From NCBI RefSeq assembly GCF_018143015.1, contig NC_054743.1, positions 26,907,934 to 26,971,933 on the forward strand: a stretch of 64,000 nt of DNA. Reading direction: 5' to 3'. The stretch is from Lytechinus variegatus (taxonomy: Eukaryota > Echinodermata > Echinoidea > Temnopleuroida > Toxopneustidae). Made by a program: the position numbers and the translations under genes. Each line of letters begins with the position of its first letter. Position 1 is the first letter of the stretch. This document shows, one piece after another, positions 23,806 through 34,800 of the stretch. The notes beneath the pieces were generated by a model. That model worked only from the letters and a program-made list of their open reading frames with translations. It made no database searches and was not told where the DNA came from.

Positions 23806-24117
23806 TATAGTGTATAAAATGTGGATATAGGAGTAATAAAAATTAGCATTTCTGTGAAACAGAATTCTGCGAGTGTTACAAAAATGGACAGTGCTCAGTC
23901 AAGTCTAACATTCTGTCAAAACTTTTACTTTCATTGGATAGATGAAATCCAAACCCAAGATTATATGTGAAAAAATTACCCACATGTTGTATATTTTTTA
24001 ATTCCCAGGGCTTTTTCAAAGTGTTTACTTTTTTTGGATATGCACTGTATATGCACTTTATTGAAATAACTACCCTTAGTGATATTTTCCTTTCAAGTAT
24101 GTTTTTGTTTTTACTTG

Positions 24118-24687
24118 TTAAGGACGTTCCACAGTTATGATTGTATGCATCACGATCTGCACATATTTTACACATTGCGTACTGATGTCACAATGGCTGA
24201 ACTGGTGACAATGTAATGTGAGCTGATTTTTCTCCTTATAACTGCAGATCTGGGCCTCATCTTGTAAAGAGTTAGGATTGATCCGATCAATCGCAACTAT
24301 GGACGGCCAGCAACGTCAACATGTTTTATGCATGCTTGTTCAAAATATTTTATAACTATGGAGCATATTCATACAGTTTTCTTGAAAATTCACTGCGCTT
24401 CTCGTTTACAAATAGGACATCGTGCCAATCTCCTCTAGAAAAAAAAATCATGACACTGCTGGATTTCCATAGACTTAACGACTGATTGGATCAATTGAAA
24501 CTTTGTAAGATGGGGCCCTGGACTTCATAACACAAAGGTTTGCGATGAATCGCAAGTATGAAAGACCAGCACTGATTGATTTCTAATCAGTATTAAACAT
24601 AGTGCGCGTGTAACAATGTTCTTAATTTGTCATTGGTATTTAGGTGAAGATGACATGGACTTCATTTTAACTGTGGAACGTCCTTAA
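24118..24687. mobile_element. TTAA-flanked MITE with a second MITE inside
   Basis: TTAAGGACGTTCCACAGTTA at 24118 and its exact complement ending at 24687 give a 20-bp inverted repeat including TTAA. A GGGCC-type MITE lies inside at 24247-24531 (GGGCCTCATCTTGTAAAGAG against AACTTTGTAAGATGGGGCCC). Confidence 0.75.
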
Positions 24688-24812
24688 AAGAATGAATTGG
24701 CAAGTACATACTGTACATGTTTGTCATGTCATTGTGATGAAGTTTTGACCACGCCCCCCTTTTTCATCTAACATGCAAAACAACTCTTAAAGGGTCATGT
24801 TTCGAAATGTAC

Positions 24813-25165
24813 TTAAAGGGAAATGAAACCTTTGGAACAAGTGGGCTTGTGTCAAAAAAGAAAAATCAAAGAATAAGAGCAAAAAAAAATTGAGAAAAAT
24901 CTGACAAACAATGAGAAAGTTTATACTGGGCATTTGAATATTGCAATCATAATGCAATGGAGATCTTCCCATTGGCAATGCGACAAGGATGTGTGATGTC
25001 ACATGTGAACAACTTTCCCTTTGATGGACTATAAAATACCCTAAAAATGTCTCTTTTTGCTTTTTCTTATGATGATACAAACTCTTTATCCATGATATAT
25101 TCTTTAGAAATATGTATTACATGCCCTCATGTAGACAGAACACATGATTTATGGATAGATGTACT
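24813..25165 (-). mobile_element. TTAA-type foldback MITE, family B, partial
   Basis: It begins TTAAAGGGAAATGAAACC and contains AATGCGACAAGGATGTGTGATGTCA and TTGCTTTTTCTTATGATGATAC, matching one arm of the full copy at 40312-40896. The other arm is absent. Confidence 0.7.
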
Positions 25166-25470
25166 GGTGTGTATGTACATATTTCGGTCTTGTTGTTACC
25201 ATTTCTATATGTTGTTACCATGGCAACAAGATTTCTGAAAGACACACAAAAGTGTGTCTTGGACATCTTCACCTCAAGACCAATGTGTGTGCCAAATTTC
25301 ATGAGAATCGGTTAAAAACAGAGGAAGTGGTTCTAGCTGCAAGATTTTTACCTTATTTTTGCAATGATACACTGTTACCATGGCAACACAATTTCCAACA
25401 CATGCAAAAAATGTGTCTTGCACATCTTTCCCCCAAGACCAAAATATGTACATACACACCAACATTCAAC
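25166..25470. repeat. 160-bp tandem repeat with perfect X-box palindromes
   Basis: Two units carry GTTACCATGGCAAC at 25214-25227 and 25374-25387, then CAAnATTTC, AAAnTGTGTCTTG, ACATCTT and CAAGACCAA. The 14-mer is a close match to the RFX-factor X-box consensus GTNRCC-N-RGYAAC. The sequence is non-coding. Confidence 0.65.
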
Positions 25471-25479
25471 TCCCTCCAC

Positions 25480-27050
25480 TGTCTTCGTTCAGCTTGGTTA
25501 GCATCTTCATTCAGATATTTGGTGCATTGAGATGCGAGGACAAACAGAAGATCTGTTCAAAAAGGGTCTGAATTCAAGAACTAATCCAATGCAAAATAAA
25601 GCACTGCTATTGAGTTTTGCACTAGCGCTAGTCTATATATCAGACAAATCTGAACTCATAAATTCTGACATTTTCACCCATTTTTTCACTGTTCCTGCAG
25701 CCAGATTTTTTGGAGCATACCCCATTCTTAATTCTTATACATAAACAAAGGTCTTGAGAAAAAATCGTGCTTTTGTCCACCGTGTCCACAAGTAGGGCAT
25801 TTTTTACGCTAACAGACCAGACTACTTGCTATATACTAACAAAAATATTCTTATTTCCATGGAATTGTTCATTTCTAGCTGGACAAAGTAGCGTAAGAAA
25901 AAACATAGTTTTACATTTTGGAGTGTGTCGTTATGTATCCAGTTTATTATGAATCTTTGAACACACATCAATATTCATTATGAACCACAAAAAAACTGCT
26001 TATATTTCATGCAGCTTATTTTATTGACAGTGATGATTTTTAATCACTACATTTTTCTATATGACATGTTTAAAATCATTCACCAAATGATATAATGTAT
26101 AATTATATATCTAAGCATACTCTTTGCGATCTTTGCTTACAATATTTAGATTGATGCTTAGTCTTAAGTATCACACCCGGTTTCGTTTTGCGAAATTGTT
26201 CCTTTTTTGAAGTGACGATTTGTATGATGAAGTACATAGTGGATAATGGATCTATTCCTTTTTATAGACGCTGATATAGAGGCTGTTGAGTGCTCATGGC
26301 TGCTGACCATGGGCACAGCTGACCAGGAGACATAGATTCCTGGGACATTATTATACTAGGATGAGTTATTTAATCTAGTGATTTACGTCAAATTCTAAAA
26401 TATAACCATCGGAGTCAGAAATACTTTGATGTCATAATTTCAGGTGTTTTTCTTTTCCTGAAAATGAAGTTGACATGTGTGATATTATATGATGATGTAT
26501 GCTGTATTACAACAATTTATAATGTTATAATATGATGATAATTGTATATGTTTGGTTAAAAAACTACAATTGATATTCCATATCAATTTACTTATATAAA
26601 ACTGCTTATTTGTACAGGAGTCTGATAACTGATGATACAACCTGTAACAATTTATGTTATTTTATAATCATGATCTTTTCTTTTTTCTTCTGTACAATGC
26701 AGGGTTTTCCGTTTTTTCTTCTGTTCTGTTTATGATTAATAAACACTACACATCACATTATCTGCCTGTCCCTTCGCTCTCATCTCTTGTCGCCCTTGAT
26801 GACTGAATGGTTGTGGCCGACATTGGCCTCAACATAACTGATAATAATTAAGTCGACAATTTTAGGACCTGCAAAGTTTGATTTTTTTCAAAAGGGATTC
26901 TGACTAAATATCATGTGTTATCAAGTTGAGGAATTAAACTGAAATTTGGGAAGTAACATTTTTGTTGATGTAGATTCATATTTTAAGTTCATGGACAAAA
27001 ACAAAAAAGGTTTGTTGATACCCAGTTGAGAAATTGCTTTTGCATGTAAT
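25480..27050. other. No gene found
   Basis: AT-rich sequence with no long frame. GATTAATAAACAC at about 26737 could serve as a polyadenylation signal but is not tied to a gene. A palindromic GTACAT/ATGTAC texture is absent here. Confidence 0.4.
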
Positions 27051-27057
27051 ATCTAGT

Positions 27058-27543
27058 GCCCTAATATTTCTGTCTACCAGTCTATATGATGGAAATATTA
27101 TATGTGGTCTTGCGATAAGTATATAGTAATATTCATGTGCAGGTTTTGATGAGTAATTTCTGTGGAAATTGCTATACAATGTTTAAAGAGTGAAAGACTA
27201 GTGGATTTTGGTTCATTCATCCACATGAGAGGGCAAGGTGTATACAATGAAAGTTTTTTGTTTTTCAAATGTAGCTTACATTAAATGCAAAAGTTAAAAT
27301 GCCCTAATATTTCTGTCTACCAGTCTATATGATGGAAATATTATATGTGGTCTTGCGATAAGTATATAGTAATATTCATGTGCAGGTTTTGATGAGTAAT
27401 TTCTGTGGAAATTGCTATACATTGTTTAAAGAGTGAAAGACTAGTGGATTTTGGCTCATTCGTCCACATGAGAGGGCAAGGTGTATACAATGAAAGTTTT
27501 TTGTTTTTCAAATGTAGCTTACATTAAATGCAAAAGTTAAAAT
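27058..27543 (+). repeat. 243-bp tandem duplication, nearly identical copies
   Basis: 27058-27300 and 27301-27543 align end to end with only about three differences (for example CAATGTTT against CATTGTTT and TTCATTCATCC against CTCATTCGTCC). The junction has no spacer. High identity implies a recent duplication. It is non-coding. Confidence 0.9.
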
Positions 27544-27764
27544 GCATGAATGGCACAATTATATGCTCATTTTCTCTTTCATGATGATGGTAGCAGTGAT
27601 GATAATGCTAATGAAATTGATGTTGATGGTTCTTCTAGTGATGAGGAATTATGATATGATAATTGTGGTGATGTACTTTAATGTTGATGTTGATTTTGAT
27701 GGTTTTTATGTCAGTAGTCGTGTTGATTGTAATGATGGTGCTAATTGTGATGGCAAAGGGCAAG

Positions 27765-28312
27765 ACCACCCCAATAAAAGGAGAAAAATCCAATAAGCAT
27801 AACAAAAATTTCATCATCGGAATCACATGCAAAATAAAAAAGGTTTGGTTAATTTTGCAGAACATTTATATGCGCATCCTGGTCAGTATACATGCATATG
27901 AGCAGATTGATGACGTCAATCACTCACTATTTGTTTTGTATTTTATTATATGAAAAATCTAATTTTCTCTTCATTGTCATGTGAAGCAAATTGTAATCCT
28001 GAATATGTGGACTGACCATCATGATTAAGTCAAGTTAATCCTTGTCAAATCTGTAAAAATTAAAATACATGAATTGTATAATTCAAATTAAAAAAAACAC
28101 CCCAAAATAGTGAGGGACATCATCAACTCGCTCATTTGCATATCACCTAGTTGTGCATATTACTGTTCTATTGAATATAATCAAAATTAGGAATGTCAGA
28201 ACTCTTATTTAAGTTTACATCCAATTTTCAGTGATAAATTTTTCAGCATTTTCCTTGTTTGATTTTGCTCTATCATACAATAAACAATTTTCTGGGGTGG
28301 ACTAGACCTTAA
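27765..28312. mobile_element. TTAA-type foldback MITE, family A copy 3, diverged
   Basis: It carries the family features (AAAAGGAGAAAAATCCAATAAGCAT, GACGTCAATCACTCACTATTTG, GGGTGGACTAGACCTTAA at the right end). The arms are more decayed than in copy 1. Confidence 0.7.
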
Positions 28313-28683
28313 GGATGCTACACTACATGCATTTTAAAGTTTCAACAGACGTAACCATATAATTTTAATTATGTATTAGCCTCATTTACCCCACTGGACG
28401 TGTGACTTCACAGGCATCCAGTCAGAAAAAGGGAAAGTGGTCATGGTGAAATTTACTAGTTATGGCATGCACATGACATTAATTACTTTATATAAGGAAC
28501 TGTCTAAAAACCTACCACTCAAACAACAAACCATTTGAGCTACCCCCTCTCCCAAATCTCTAAATTAGAAATAACTATTTCTGTGTCAGTATTGTCTCAA
28601 TACAATTTTGATTCCTTTTTTAGTTTGATAGCGCGAGAGACGATCTGGTGCTGGTTGATATTGAATGCATCTTTACTTGTACT

Positions 28684-28828
28684 CATGCGCATGCGTACTC
28701 TTATTCATTCCCGAGCTAAAAGAGAAGAACTGAGGAAATGAAGTCCACGAGCATGCGTATTCTTACTCCGAAGACGCATGTCATGAATATTCATATCATG
28801 TCGACCGAAAGATCGAGGGGGAAAAAAC
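28684..28828 (-). repeat. Inner flank of the right 77-bp repeat, with a duplication
   Basis: Read on the minus strand from 28780, GCGTCTTCGGAGTAAGAATACGCATGC is followed by a second version, CGGGAATGAATAAGAGTACGCATGCGC (to 28687). Both resemble 3827-3860 next to the left 77-bp copy, so the inverted similarity extends beyond 77 bp. Confidence 0.6.
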
Positions 28829-28905
28829 AATCGTCTCTGATTGGCTGTATGCAAATGAGTTCGTATTTTGGTCCAGAAATATGGTGGGAAAAATAATTTC
28901 GCCCC
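28829..28905 (-). repeat. Right copy of 77-bp inverted repeat (candidate MULE terminal repeat)
   Basis: It is the reverse complement of 3746-3822 with a single difference (GAACTC for GAGCTC). It carries the same octamer, CCAAT box and CCATATTTCTGG. No gene reads out of it on the minus strand within 3 kb: the frames here are short and Gly/Pro rich from homopolymers. Confidence 0.8.
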
Positions 28906-30100
28906 CCGCCCCCGGTCCCCCCATCAATCCCATATGCGCTTTGCATGCAGGCCACATTGGCCTTGGGAATGCAGCGGGGTGCAGCTTTGGTCGAAACACC
29001 CCAAAAAAATTCGTTGGGGGTTCTCCGTGTATTATTCTCCATTATTCCATAAACAGCACCCCGGATATTCTGGAAGATGTGGAAAAAATGTAACCAAAAT
29101 AACCTTCATTTTATATAGTGAAACATTTTTTTAATTTTGGTTTTGTTTTATTTCTGCTTTCCAATTCTCTCTCGCCAATTTGAGGGCAATTTGACCTCCA
29201 TTTTGTAGTGAAACCTTTTTTTACTTTTCAATTTACATCAACAGTAAAAAAAAAAATCGTTCCCAGCGCCTGCGGCCCCCTATATAGGACCTTAAATTTG
29301 TACTGTCATAATCTCTATACAGATGTAAAAAATATATTGTTTGGTTAATTTGCTGATTCCTGTGTAACATTAGGCCCTACACTATTATTTTATTTTTGCT
29401 TTAACGAATTAATGGGGGGGGCAAAACGATATGCTTGCAACCCTAATCTTGTGGGGCAATCGCCCCCCCCCCCCCCTCCCCCAGGATCGACGCCTCAATT
29501 CTGTTTGTCTTCCGAGACAATTGAAAGACAAGAAAGAAGGATCTTCTTCTCCTTCTTCTTCTTCTCCTTCTTCTTCTTCTATTCTTTAGCTATCAAGCCT
29601 TTTTTTTTCATTTTTGCTGTATGGCTGTATAATGTGAGATGACGTGGAATCCGGCGTGGAATAGAGACAATGTACGAAGTTTGCTCCTAAAAGTGATATA
29701 GAAGCTAGCTCACATTGACTCCGTTCTCAAAACTTGAGCTTACTGGGTTCATACTAGAGAAGAACACTTTGAGAAGTGTGCCAGAAAGAAAAGTAGTAAT
29801 TTTCACCCCGAGGATTTAAATAAAGAGAGATGGGAGAGAGAGCTACCAGTTATTTATAGTGAGTCACGGGTGAGTGTGCTGTGAGAGGGTTATTATTGAA
29901 AAAATATCACTTTATTGTTGGCATGTTTATTGCCAAGGAGTGAAAGTAACTCATCCATACAAAGTCAACTCAGAACATGATGAAGAAAAAGAAGGATGAA
30001 TTTTGGAAAATACTACACTTTTCTCTTTTTTTTCCTCCGCAAAACATGCCCCCATGCACCACCGGTATCACCACTGTTCTTGGTAATATAACCATCATCG
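28906..30100. other. No gene; homopolymer C/G runs and a CTT microsatellite
   Basis: It includes a run of 16 C near 29463 and a CTTCTTCTC microsatellite at 29539-29582. No domain-bearing frame is seen. Confidence 0.5.
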
Positions 30101-30105
30101 ATGAT

Positions 30106-30115
30106 TTTCATCATC

Positions 30116-30147
<32 letters not shown>

Positions 30148-30421
30148 ATCATCATCATCATCATCATATCATCATCATCACCATCATCATCACCACCATC
30201 ATCATCATCACCATCATCATATCATCATCATATCATCATCATCACCATCATCATCACCACCATCATCATCATCACCATCATCATATCATCATCATATCAT
30301 CATCATCACCATCATCATCATCACCATCATCATCATCATATCATCACCATCATCATCATATCATCATCACCATCATCATCACCACCACCATCATCATCAT
30401 CATATTATCATCATCATCACC

Positions 30422-30483
<62 letters not shown>

Positions 30484-30719
30484 ATCATCATCATCATAAT
30501 ATCATCATCATCATCACCATCATCATCATCACCATCATCTTCATCATCATCATCATCACCATCATCATCATAATCATCACCACCATCATCATCATCACCA
30601 TCATCATCATCTTCATCACCTTAATCATATCATCATCATCATCATCATCACCATCATCATCATCACCATCATCATCATTATCATCATATCATCATCATCA
30701 TCATCATTTCATCATCACC

Positions 30720-30751
<32 letters not shown>

Positions 30752-30873
30752 ATCATCATCATCACCATCATCATATCATCTTCACCATCATCATCATCAC
30801 CATCATCATCATCACCATCATCATATCATCATCATCACCATCATCATCACCATCATCATATCATCATCATCAT

Positions 30874-30904
<31 letters not shown>

Positions 30905-30915
30905 CCATCATCACC

Positions 30916-30947
<32 letters not shown>

Positions 30948-31085
30948 CATCATCATCACCACCATCATCACCATCAACATCATCACCATCATCACCATCA
31001 CCATCATCATATCATCATCATCACCATCATCATCATCATATCATCATCACCATCATCATCATCATATCATCATCACCATCATCAT

Positions 31086-31116
<31 letters not shown>

Positions 31117-31183
31117 CCATCATCATCATCACCATCATCATCATATCATCATCATCACCATCATCACCATCATCATCATCACC

Positions 31184-31215
<32 letters not shown>

Positions 31216-31304
31216 CATCATCACCATCATCATCATCATATCATCATCATCACCACCATCATCATCATCATCACCATCACCATCATCATCATCACCATCA
31301 TCAT

Positions 31305-31335
<31 letters not shown>

Positions 31336-31397
31336 CCATCATCATCATCACCATCATCATCATATCATCATCATCACCATCATCACCATCACTTTCA
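30106..31397 (+). repeat. 1.3-kb CAT/CAC/ATA trinucleotide tract
   Basis: ATC/CAT units are almost continuous over 1.29 kb, interrupted by CAC and ATATCAT variants that themselves recur with periods of 12-30 bp. All three plus frames are open for long stretches and give poly-His, poly-Ile or poly-Ser. This is a property of the repeat and no gene is claimed. The tract ends 490 bp before the RCAN start codon. Confidence 0.95.
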
Positions 31398-31666
31398 TCT
31401 TCATCATCGCATGCATCACTCTTCATCATCACTGTCTACGCATCGTCACCACCCTATTTTAGTCTGCACATATAGACCCTATTTTTTACATTTTTTTTAT
31501 TCAAACCAGAGTAAATTCCAGCCCATCAGCTCTTTGCCTTGGCTTGTAGATTAAGAAAATGTAAGATATCTGCTGGGATCTATACATATAGATATTATGG
31601 ATCTATGCTTTGTTCAATCCCCAATCCCAGATATTTTTGCAGAGAAAAAGGGACAGAAACTAAACC

Positions 31667-31697
31667 TGACGTCAGAATCAGAAACTTTGTGACGTCA
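31667..31697. promoter_or_regulatory. Two consensus CRE sites upstream of RCAN
   Basis: TGACGTCA occurs at 31667-31674 and 31690-31697, 23 bp apart, about 190-220 bp before the RCAN start codon. The palindrome is the consensus CREB/ATF site. Function is inferred from motif and position. Confidence 0.5.
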
Positions 31698-31886
31698 TTC
31701 CTTTGATGATGTTGTCGGAGAGGATCAGTCAGACTCTATTTTTAATTGTTGACAATTAACAGTAACACTGCCGTCTCGTCGACGAATGTTGGATGTCATC
31801 CACATGTTCATTTCGGGGAATAGCTTACAGTCTAATTACTTGACAGATAATTCAGAACTTTAAAGGCAAAGCCAGAACAAGTTGAG

Positions 31887-34800
31887 ATGGATATGGATCC
31901 GGAGGTGAACGGAGAATCGAGTGTCGCTGGCAGCAGCAGTGAAAGGCAACGCACCTCCCGGCAGTCTACGGGGGAGTTCGACTACAATGAACTGCCGGTC
32001 GCGCTCATCGCCACCAATGTCAGCGAATGTGTGTTTACAGATGAGAAAGAAAGGGTAATGTGTTTGCTGCCGTGATGTTTTGACCATGAAGAATGATTTA
32101 GCTGAAGTATACTTGTGTAATCGACTAGTTGAGTTTTTTTTTTAATAGACCCTAATGCCTTTTCAATTACATTAATCAAACTCGATCTGTTCATTAAAAA
32201 AAAGATAACATGAATTTAACTTTAATTGTCATGCTTGTTAAGAAACTGCTAATTTTTCTTAAAAGACCCAGACCGGAGCTAAAAAAAAGAGTGTGAAAGT
32301 GAAATTGACAGATAGGAATTAGTAAGATAAAGCACAACAATCATGACAATGTTTTTATAAGCATATTCACTCCTTTACAGCCAAGTAGCGTACATGTATT
32401 TTTGCTTAAGAAAAACTCTAATTAACAATAACTGATAAACAGGTTTCGCTAGGGATTTTGAGGCTTTTCGGTGCTTTTCTTTTTTCCATATATTTGTACA
32501 CAGAAAAAATGAGTCATTTTTGGGGGCTTTCATATCATCTGTACAGGAGTGTAGGTCGTTGATCTCTCAGTCGTAAACACTTGATGCATATTTAAAAGTC
32601 TAACAAGTGTAAAGCTATGCACTTTGTTTACAAATGATAAAAACTGCCAATTTAAATGTTTGAACAAATTATCTTTCACCAATTTGTGGCAAACATTCTA
32701 AAGATCATACACCAAGAAGAAAATATCACAAAACTCACAAATATGAAAATCCAGCTGTTTTCCGAACACCTCTTAATTTGGCTTTAGGACTCCCTATCAT
32801 GATGCGGGCGTGGATGTCAGACAATTTCAAAATGTTTGCTTGACCAAAAAGAATAATGCATGCAGCCGAGTGCGTTAGTGGAAATGCAGAGCACGTGAGG
32901 TTTCTTTAGATAGATGCCGCACTGTACACGAGCCGCTGGCGGCGAGTGCCCAGTGAGCACCATCTGGTGAAACCAAGCTTTCTCTGCATTTACTTTTACG
33001 CACGACAGAGCAAGTGCATTATTTGTTTTATAAAATAGCAACACAGAAACAAATTTTTGAAAAGTTACAGTACATGTACAGTTTTGTTGGACTTTTCCCG
33101 GGACTTCTACCGCACTGGTTTGCTTGAGCGTGCAATGTCAATTTTCATTGCACACCTTTTGCACTGCCGTGCAGTGCACCAAAAAAAAATGGATGTCATG
33201 TGATGCATAGTGGCCAGTCGATGCTTGAAATAATACACCTATTTTATAAAATCTGTGTTTAAATGAGTTGATGCTGGAAGACATTACTCGTGTTGTAGGC
33301 AAACTATTCCAACATTGGATCACTCTTTTACTAAAAAATCTGCTGCGGGTGTTGTACGGACAGTGAGTAGTGAACAATTTGAAGGGATGACCTCTTTTTC
33401 CTTGGTACTGGGATCTCATGAAGAGGGATACTGGATCGACTCAGTCTATAACATGCAATATTTTAAATACTTGTATCATGTCCCCTCAATCTCTGTTGTA
33501 ATGTAAGGAGTACAGATTCAGTTTGACTAGTCTTTCACTAAAAGATAAGGAGCTAAATCCTGGAAATAGTCTTGTTGCTCTACGTTGAACAGATTCAATC
33601 CTGTCATCAGTGATGAATCTAGGGCTCCAAACAACACTACAATACTCCAAATATGGTCGAACAAGAGCCAATTCAGATTCCGCATTCAAATTTTTTCTAT
33701 TTGCAGAAAAAAATGGCATGGCAATGACAATTATTTAGTGCTCAAATGGATGGAAACTTGCAAATCTAATAGTAGATTTTTTGTGATTACTTTGTTTGGC
33801 TCTTGATTTGGGCCTAAATTGCTCTGTCAGGAAAAGTTGTTACACATAAACTGAATTATGCAGATAGGAGAATTTGACAGCTGCGCCAAATAGGCTGGAA
33901 ATAAAATATGGAAACAAGTAGCCCAAAGCCATAGTTGTCATCAATTCAAGCTTGCATAGAAATACATTATGATATCTCTATGTGGCAGAAGTGAAGAAAA
34001 TTAAATGCACTTTTTTTTTTTGAAAAGCAGAAAAATGCTTTTTAAACAACATGACGTCACGTTTTTGAGGCCGGTGAAAAACTGAAAACTATATACAAGA
34101 AAGTCTATTTTCGAGGCCTGAGAGTTGGAGCTATTCTTAAGCAAAATACTCAGCTGATAAGCAGTAAAAATGCATAAAGCTTGCATTTATTTGTGAAATA
34201 CTTAATATGCTTTAGATTGGTATATGATTTGTCACTTTCACTTTTGGGTCTGGTCTGGGTCCTTAAGTTTGTTATTGAATATATGACGGTACTGTAATTG
34301 CATTGTCAGAGATTAAGTATAACATATTGATATTCTGATAAATCTGATTACCGGGACCTGGTAATATCACATCAAAGAACTTGAACCGTCAACAAGCAAT
34401 TGATTTGATAAGGCCTTGTTAAAAGGTACAGTCCACAAAGATAAAAAGTTCATTTGAAAAATTAAAAAATTAAATAAAAAGGAGAAAAATAAAACATGTA
34501 TAAAGTTAGACCTAATGCGGAAATTTCACCAAAATTGGCTGTGAAATAAAGAAAGTTATTACATCATTAATATTAAGTGTCTTTGAATAGCTGTATGCAC
34601 ATCCTGGTTGGTATGCAAATCAGGGAAAGTCATGTCGCCATGAACTGATTTGATTCTGACAATTTTAATCTCCTCAATCCAGGCCGCCTTCGAAGAATTG
34701 TGTTCTGTCTATGGAACGAGGGTCGAGTTCCACTATCTTCCCAGCTTTCGTCGTATCAGAGTAACGTACAATTCACCTGAGGAAGCAGTAGGAGCCAGGA

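Larger units (their letters stand above)
21463..24047. mobile_element. Tc1/mariner-type element (TA-flanked), interrupted by younger insertions
   Basis: CAGTGCGTATCCAAAAAAAA at 21463 is answered at 24047 by the complement ending GGATATGCACTG, each flanked by TA. Arms of about 200 bp match once the insertion at 21533-22338 is removed: GTGTTGGAATTAAAAATTATACAACAT continues into TTTTCACATAAAATCTTGGG. No transposase frame was found, so it is non-autonomous or eroded. It begins only 13 bp after the MULE stop codon and therefore supplies the proximal 3' UTR. Confidence 0.75.

Noticed and set aside
28791-29134. Gene start read from the right 77-bp repeat
   Set aside because: Frames are short and depend on homopolymer runs; no splice-linked exons or domain found.
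29977-30573. Long open frame rich in His, Ile and Ser
   Set aside because: It is a translation of the CAT trinucleotide tract; all frames stay open and no domain exists.
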